Shown: in pieces, positions 7,141 to 10,366 of the stretch
How the letters are laid out: each line of letters starts with the position of its first letter
Numbering within the stretch: the stretch's first letter is position 1
NCBI GenBank assembly: GCA_965602945.1
Contig: CBFDBC010000136.1
Span: forward strand, 1-10,366
Length of the DNA stretch: 10,366 nt
Reading direction: 5' to 3'
Origin: JAUXEH01 sp965602945
GTDB lineage: Bacteria; Acidobacteriota; Aminicenantia; Aminicenantales; Aminicenantaceae
The notes under the pieces: model-generated
Databases searched by the model: none
What the model was told of the DNA's origin: nothing
What the model saw: only the letters and a program-made list of their open reading frames with translations
Program-made: the position numbers and the translations under genes

Positions 7141-7255
7141 GATAGGACTCTACAGGTATCTCCGGCCCGGGGGCCCAGGCCCGATCTCGCCCGCTTCTTA
7201 TATCACACGGCCGATAATCAAGTCAAAATGACCTGGTCCCAGAGAGGCCGTCTCC

Positions 7256-10200
7256 CTACTTCAGGATCAGCAGCCATCCGCGGCCCGGCGGTATGGGGAT
7301 CGCATCGTTGGGGCTGAAACGGGCGGCTTCCTGGAAATCCGGTATGTATGGGGCGTTGAGAACGGCCCCAACGGGATCAATCCCGAGTGCTTCCCAATCG
7401 ATGCGCAGCCGCACATTTTCATCTTGCTTCGCCCAGCTCGCCAACGAGATGAGGGCCGCACCCTCTTTCACATAGACCGTAGCGGGTACCTCTGTGTGCC
7501 CCGTCTTCACGGGGCACGCAGGGGACCAGTAACCGACCATGGACGTTTCCTGCATGCCGAACGCGTCCCAGACCTCCCAGATCCCGCTGGGATCCCCGGC
7601 CCAGGGAAGCCGGGCGGTCATGCCGTAGAGCATACCCCGCCAGGGATTGCCCCCGTCCTGGAGCATCTCACCCATGAGCCCGAATGGGATCCCGCTGATC
7701 TCCACCAGCCAGTAGTCGGGAGGGGCGTCATAGTCGAAATATTCACCGAACCAGAGCCGGTCTATGTAGGGGAAATGTTCCATATACAGATTGGCCGAAT
7801 TGGCGAAGCCGTCCCGAACATTGAACTGATTGGCGGAGTGGAGGTCGATGAGGGCATCCGGCCGGCCGCGGTCCAGCACTTTGCGGACCCTTTTCATCAC
7901 GGTCCTGTCAAAGGCGACGTCATCGATGTAGAGGCCGTCGATCGAAACGTTCCGGACCAGCCAGTCGAGGCCCTCCACGTAATAGTTGTGCCAGCGGGAA
8001 ACCCCGCTGTTGATGACGGCCGCATCTTTGAGATCGGGTACGAACCACGCGGCGATGAAATCGGGATCCAGGTGCTCCTGCAGCCAGGAATATCCCCCGC
8101 CCTGGCCCGGGAAAAAAATTTCGTCGCCCAGGCTCCGTAATGCGAAAAGTTCGGGCGCCCGGTTGGACAGCTCCCGCACCGTGTAGTAGATTTTCACCCG
8201 CATATTTTTTCTGTGAGCCTCATCCACATAAGCTTTCATCTCGCCGGGACGCAGGAAGGGGTAGTTGATAAACGGATTGATGTCCGTGGCATGGTGCACG
8301 TTGATGGTATTTGCCCCTGCGGCGGCGATCGTATCCACCGGAACGTAACGGTGATAGAAACGTGTGTCCCACTGAGCGCGGGTGTCGATGGGGCGGAAGG
8401 GGGTTATGAGCAGGCTGAAATAGTAGTGCAGGGTCTCGCCTGCCTTCACAACCCGGGGACCGCTGTATGCGCGCAGCATCACTGTCCCCTCCTCCGTCGC
8501 GGTAATGTCGCAGCCGCCGCTGCCTCCGTTCCACCAGGACTCCGGCATGACCAGGGGTTTGCGGAGGTAGAAATTTGTGTTCAGGGGACGGGAGTAACGT
8601 TCGTCGCGGAAACTGCACTGCAGGCCGGCGTTGACATCTCCCAGCCAAGCGGAATCCTGGTTGTTTTCGACCTGCCATTTCCAGTGGAACTCGGCGGGGC
8701 GTATCCCTCCCTTGGTCCCCATCCCCAGCATATACCGCGCTGCTTCCTGGCGAAAGGGGATTTCGAGGGCGATGTCCGAAGCCCGCCAGTCCTGTGTGGA
8801 ACGGATCCGAACCTCGAAATCCAGATAGCCGTCGAACTCCATGCGTGCGCTGCACTCCAGCCGCAGCGGACCGCTCGTCGAACGGCTCGTCCATGTGACC
8901 GTCCCCTTTCCCTGCCGCTCGATCAGAAGATCCGAGGGTTCCCACGGCATCTCCTCCCCCGCCTCACCTCCTAACACCATGAAGCGGATGGGGCCGGAGA
9001 GTATGTCACGCGCCTGGAGGCCGATGGATGTCAGTTCGGGTGTAAACAAACTCTGGATCCCGGAAGGGAAACCGGTCTCATCCAATGTCACGGTCCTTCC
9101 CAGGCAGCGAAGGGTCCTCCCCTTCATCTCGAGCGGCGTATAGGGCGCCACCGGGTCATCATCCAGAGCCAACCGGGAATTGAGCCAGCGCAGGCGGGAG
9201 TGTCTTGAGGGTTCCCCGTCCCCGCCGTCCCGCATGACCTCAGCGGTCACGGTTAGACGGAGCTCCACCTCCCGGGCGGCAGAGCCGCGGGCCGCAACGG
9301 CTACCGAACCGGTGTATTCGCCGGGCTCGGTCTCTTCCGGGATCTGTACACCGCACCAGAGAGATTGGATACTTCCTCTCTTTACCGGGACCACCTTCCG
9401 GAAGGACCGGCCTTTCCAATCCGTTCCACCGGTGTTGAAGCAGGTGAAGAGCTCCGGGCCGATAGCGGCCCGGCCGGAACGTGCGCTCAGGCCGTTGAAA
9501 CTCACCTCCAGATCGGGAATGTCGATACGGCACGCGAACACACCGACCTGGAAGACATAGTATTCTCCCCTGGCAGCATGGCCGTGGAAGGGCCGCTCGG
9601 CTCCGGTTTCGATCCAGCGCAGGGGAAGGTCCCCGGTCATACGCACAGGATGGCGGCGGTCCTCCGCAAAAAGCAGAAAATCCGCGTCTCCGTGGCTGTC
9701 GATCAGATCACTGGTTTCCTTAGCGGTGGCGATGACTTCCATGGGAAAAAAGGAGTTGAAGGGGTCGATAGACTGAATCTCTCTTACCGTGGCATGCGGA
9801 AGACGGGAACGCGTCTTCCGGGGATCGGAGCCCGCCTCCAGGCCGTGGCGCGTACGCCAAGCGGGAGCCGCCATATCCTCCGGAGCCGGATAGGTCACGG
9901 TGGGATAGTTACTGCGCCCTTCCATCCGGTTGGGCAGGTAATAGGCCTGATACTCTCCGGGGCCGGAGACGGGCTGAAAGGCCAGGTCTCCGAACTCGCG
10001 GTTGACCTCCAAACGAACCACGTTCCTCACCCTATCCTGGGTGGCGGCATCCACCATCACGATTTGTATCTTTTCCGGATCCGGGTCCCGACGGCGCCAG
10101 GGGATGCGCACGAAAACGGCATCAGCCTGCTGTGTCACCCGGATCACGGCCCGGTGATTCCCATAGGCTGCCGCATCCCAGGTCCCGGTCCCATAGTGAG

Positions 10201-10282
10201 CTCTGTCCTCCTGAGCGGAAAACATCAGGACACACAGCAAGAGCAGACACGCCATAATCGCCGTTTTCGTTTTCGGCATCAT
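7256..10282 (-). CDS. Secreted glycoside hydrolase, GH123-like / DUF6067-type
   Basis: The 1008-aa product has an N-terminal Sec signal peptide (hydrophobic 8-21, cleavage near 23). Its N-terminal region (HYGTGTWD 29-36, GNHRAVIRV 41-49, VFVRIPWRRRDPDPE 56-70) resembles the GH123-like N-terminal domain formerly DUF6067. Beta-sandwich regions run to about 620, with GEYTGSV at 321-327. A TIM-barrel-like region spans about 640-910: TINVHHATDINPF 659-671, RVKIYYTVREL 695-705, then DGLYIDDVAFDR 782-793, DLHSANQF 813-820 and EYFDYD 847-852. Asp787/Asp788 and Glu847 are candidate catalytic acids by position at strand ends; this is inference. I do not see the classical GH123 catalytic domain clearly, so the glycan specificity is unknown. 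A C-terminal beta domain covers about 930-1008. The ribosome site GGGAG (complement of 10286-10290) suits the second Met (10277-10279) slightly better. Convergent to the sulfatase, with which it may share a sulfated polysaccharide substrate. Confidence 0.75.
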   Translation of the reverse strand: MMPKTKTAIMACLLLLCVLMFSAQEDRAHYGTGTWDAAAYGNHRAVIRVTQQADAVFVRIPWRRRDPDPEKIQIVMVDAATQDRVRNVVRLEVNREFGDLAFQPVSGPGEYQAYYLPNRMEGRSNYPTVTYPAPEDMAAPAWRTRHGLEAGSDPRKTRSRLPHATVREIQSIDPFNSFFPMEVIATAKETSDLIDSHGDADFLLFAEDRRHPVRMTGDLPLRWIETGAERPFHGHAARGEYYVFQVGVFACRIDIPDLEVSFNGLSARSGRAAIGPELFTCFNTGGTDWKGRSFRKVVPVKRGSIQSLWCGVQIPEETEPGEYTGSVAVAARGSAAREVELRLTVTAEVMRDGGDGEPSRHSRLRWLNSRLALDDDPVAPYTPLEMKGRTLRCLGRTVTLDETGFPSGIQSLFTPELTSIGLQARDILSGPIRFMVLGGEAGEEMPWEPSDLLIERQGKGTVTWTSRSTSGPLRLECSARMEFDGYLDFEVRIRSTQDWRASDIALEIPFRQEAARYMLGMGTKGGIRPAEFHWKWQVENNQDSAWLGDVNAGLQCSFRDERYSRPLNTNFYLRKPLVMPESWWNGGSGGCDITATEEGTVMLRAYSGPRVVKAGETLHYYFSLLITPFRPIDTRAQWDTRFYHRYVPVDTIAAAGANTINVHHATDINPFINYPFLRPGEMKAYVDEAHRKNMRVKIYYTVRELSNRAPELFALRSLGDEIFFPGQGGGYSWLQEHLDPDFIAAWFVPDLKDAAVINSGVSRWHNYYVEGLDWLVRNVSIDGLYIDDVAFDRTVMKRVRKVLDRGRPDALIDLHSANQFNVRDGFANSANLYMEHFPYIDRLWFGEYFDYDAPPDYWLVEISGIPFGLMGEMLQDGGNPWRGMLYGMTARLPWAGDPSGIWEVWDAFGMQETSMVGYWSPACPVKTGHTEVPATVYVKEGAALISLASWAKQDENVRLRIDWEALGIDPVGAVLNAPYIPDFQEAARFSPNDAIPIPPGRGWLLILK

Positions 10283-10312
10283 TCACTCCCGTGTGGCAAC
10301 GAGGGTTTCTCG

Positions 10313-10366
10313 TCACCTCTCAAGTAATCGCAGGATGTCCAGTACGTCGGCGGACGGTCTGTCCGC
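10313..10366 (-). CDS. Possible C-terminal tail of an upstream gene, cut by window edge
   Basis: One minus-strand frame is open from the edge to a TGA at 10313-10315, encoding ADRPSADVLDILRLLER before the stop. It uses mostly G/C third positions and reads like an amphipathic helical protein end. The stop lies 30 bp before the glycoside hydrolase start, a spacing usual inside an operon, so the glycosidase may be co-transcribed with this gene. The evidence is only 17 codons. A second frame is also open and ends in a TGA overlapping the start codon (ATGA), so the reading frame is not certain. Confidence 0.35.
   Translation of the reverse strand, partial: ADRPSADVLDILRLLER

Noticed and set aside
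7141..7255. GC-rich GGCCC/GGGCC palindromes between the convergent sulfatase and glycosidase
   Set aside because: Loops would be two bases or the stems four bp, and no T run follows on either strand, so an intrinsic terminator is not supported.
9365..10327. 320-codon open frame on + opposite the glycoside hydrolase
   Set aside because: No recognisable domain or ribosome site, and it lies wholly antisense to a well-supported gene apart from its end. Frames at 7424-8140 and 8213-8974 are similar shadows.
10350..10366. Perfect GCGGAC-GGTCT-GTCCGC hairpin at the right edge
   Set aside because: It has no T run, is cut by the edge, and lies within the probable coding tail of an upstream gene; likely chance in GC-rich sequence.

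Overview
This is a moderately GC-rich bacterial chromosomal window. Six genes are complete and a seventh is possibly cut by the right edge. The gene set suggests an uncultured environmental heterotroph from a sediment or anoxic setting, loosely Acidobacteriota/Aminicenantes-, Planctomycetota- or Latescibacteria-like: a huge secreted BNR-repeat protein, a Tat-exported sulfatase, a GH123/DUF6067-type glycosidase and a free-standing methionine synthase activation domain. No rRNA or marker gene is present, so this placement is a guess. I see no tRNA, rRNA, CRISPR array, phage gene or transposase.

Layout. At 1-83 lies the cut end of a structured dispersed repeat. A B12-dependent methionine synthase activation-domain protein follows on + (313-978), ending 5 bp from the convergent stop of a 1042-aa secreted BNR/VPS10-like protein on - (984-4112). 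The 397-bp gap 4113-4509 holds a second, complete copy of the repeat. Its core is enclosed in a long inverted repeat (4221-4422). Next come a 78-aa DUF5654-type membrane protein on + (4510-4746) and a convergent CPBP-family membrane protease on - (4778-5470). Divergent from the protease, behind a good sigma70-like promoter, is a Tat-dependent sulfatase on + (5614-7140). It faces a 1008-aa secreted glycoside hydrolase on - (7256-10282). A short open frame running off the right edge on - (10313-10366) may be the tail of an upstream operon partner.

How the genes may work together. The sulfatase and glycosidase are both exported and adjacent, and could act in turn on a sulfated polysaccharide: desulfation, then hydrolysis. 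The convergent arrangement shows they are not one operon, so this is inference. The methionine synthase activation protein is housekeeping C1/B12 metabolism and appears unrelated to its neighbours.

The most unusual feature is the non-coding repeat. Two same-orientation copies match at 80 of 83 positions. They share a hairpin-rich core, and similarity stops exactly where an outer palindrome begins in the complete copy. This looks like a small structured mobile element or ncRNA-type element sitting inside a palindromic site. The internal 79-83 bp match is directly visible; mobility and target choice are inference.
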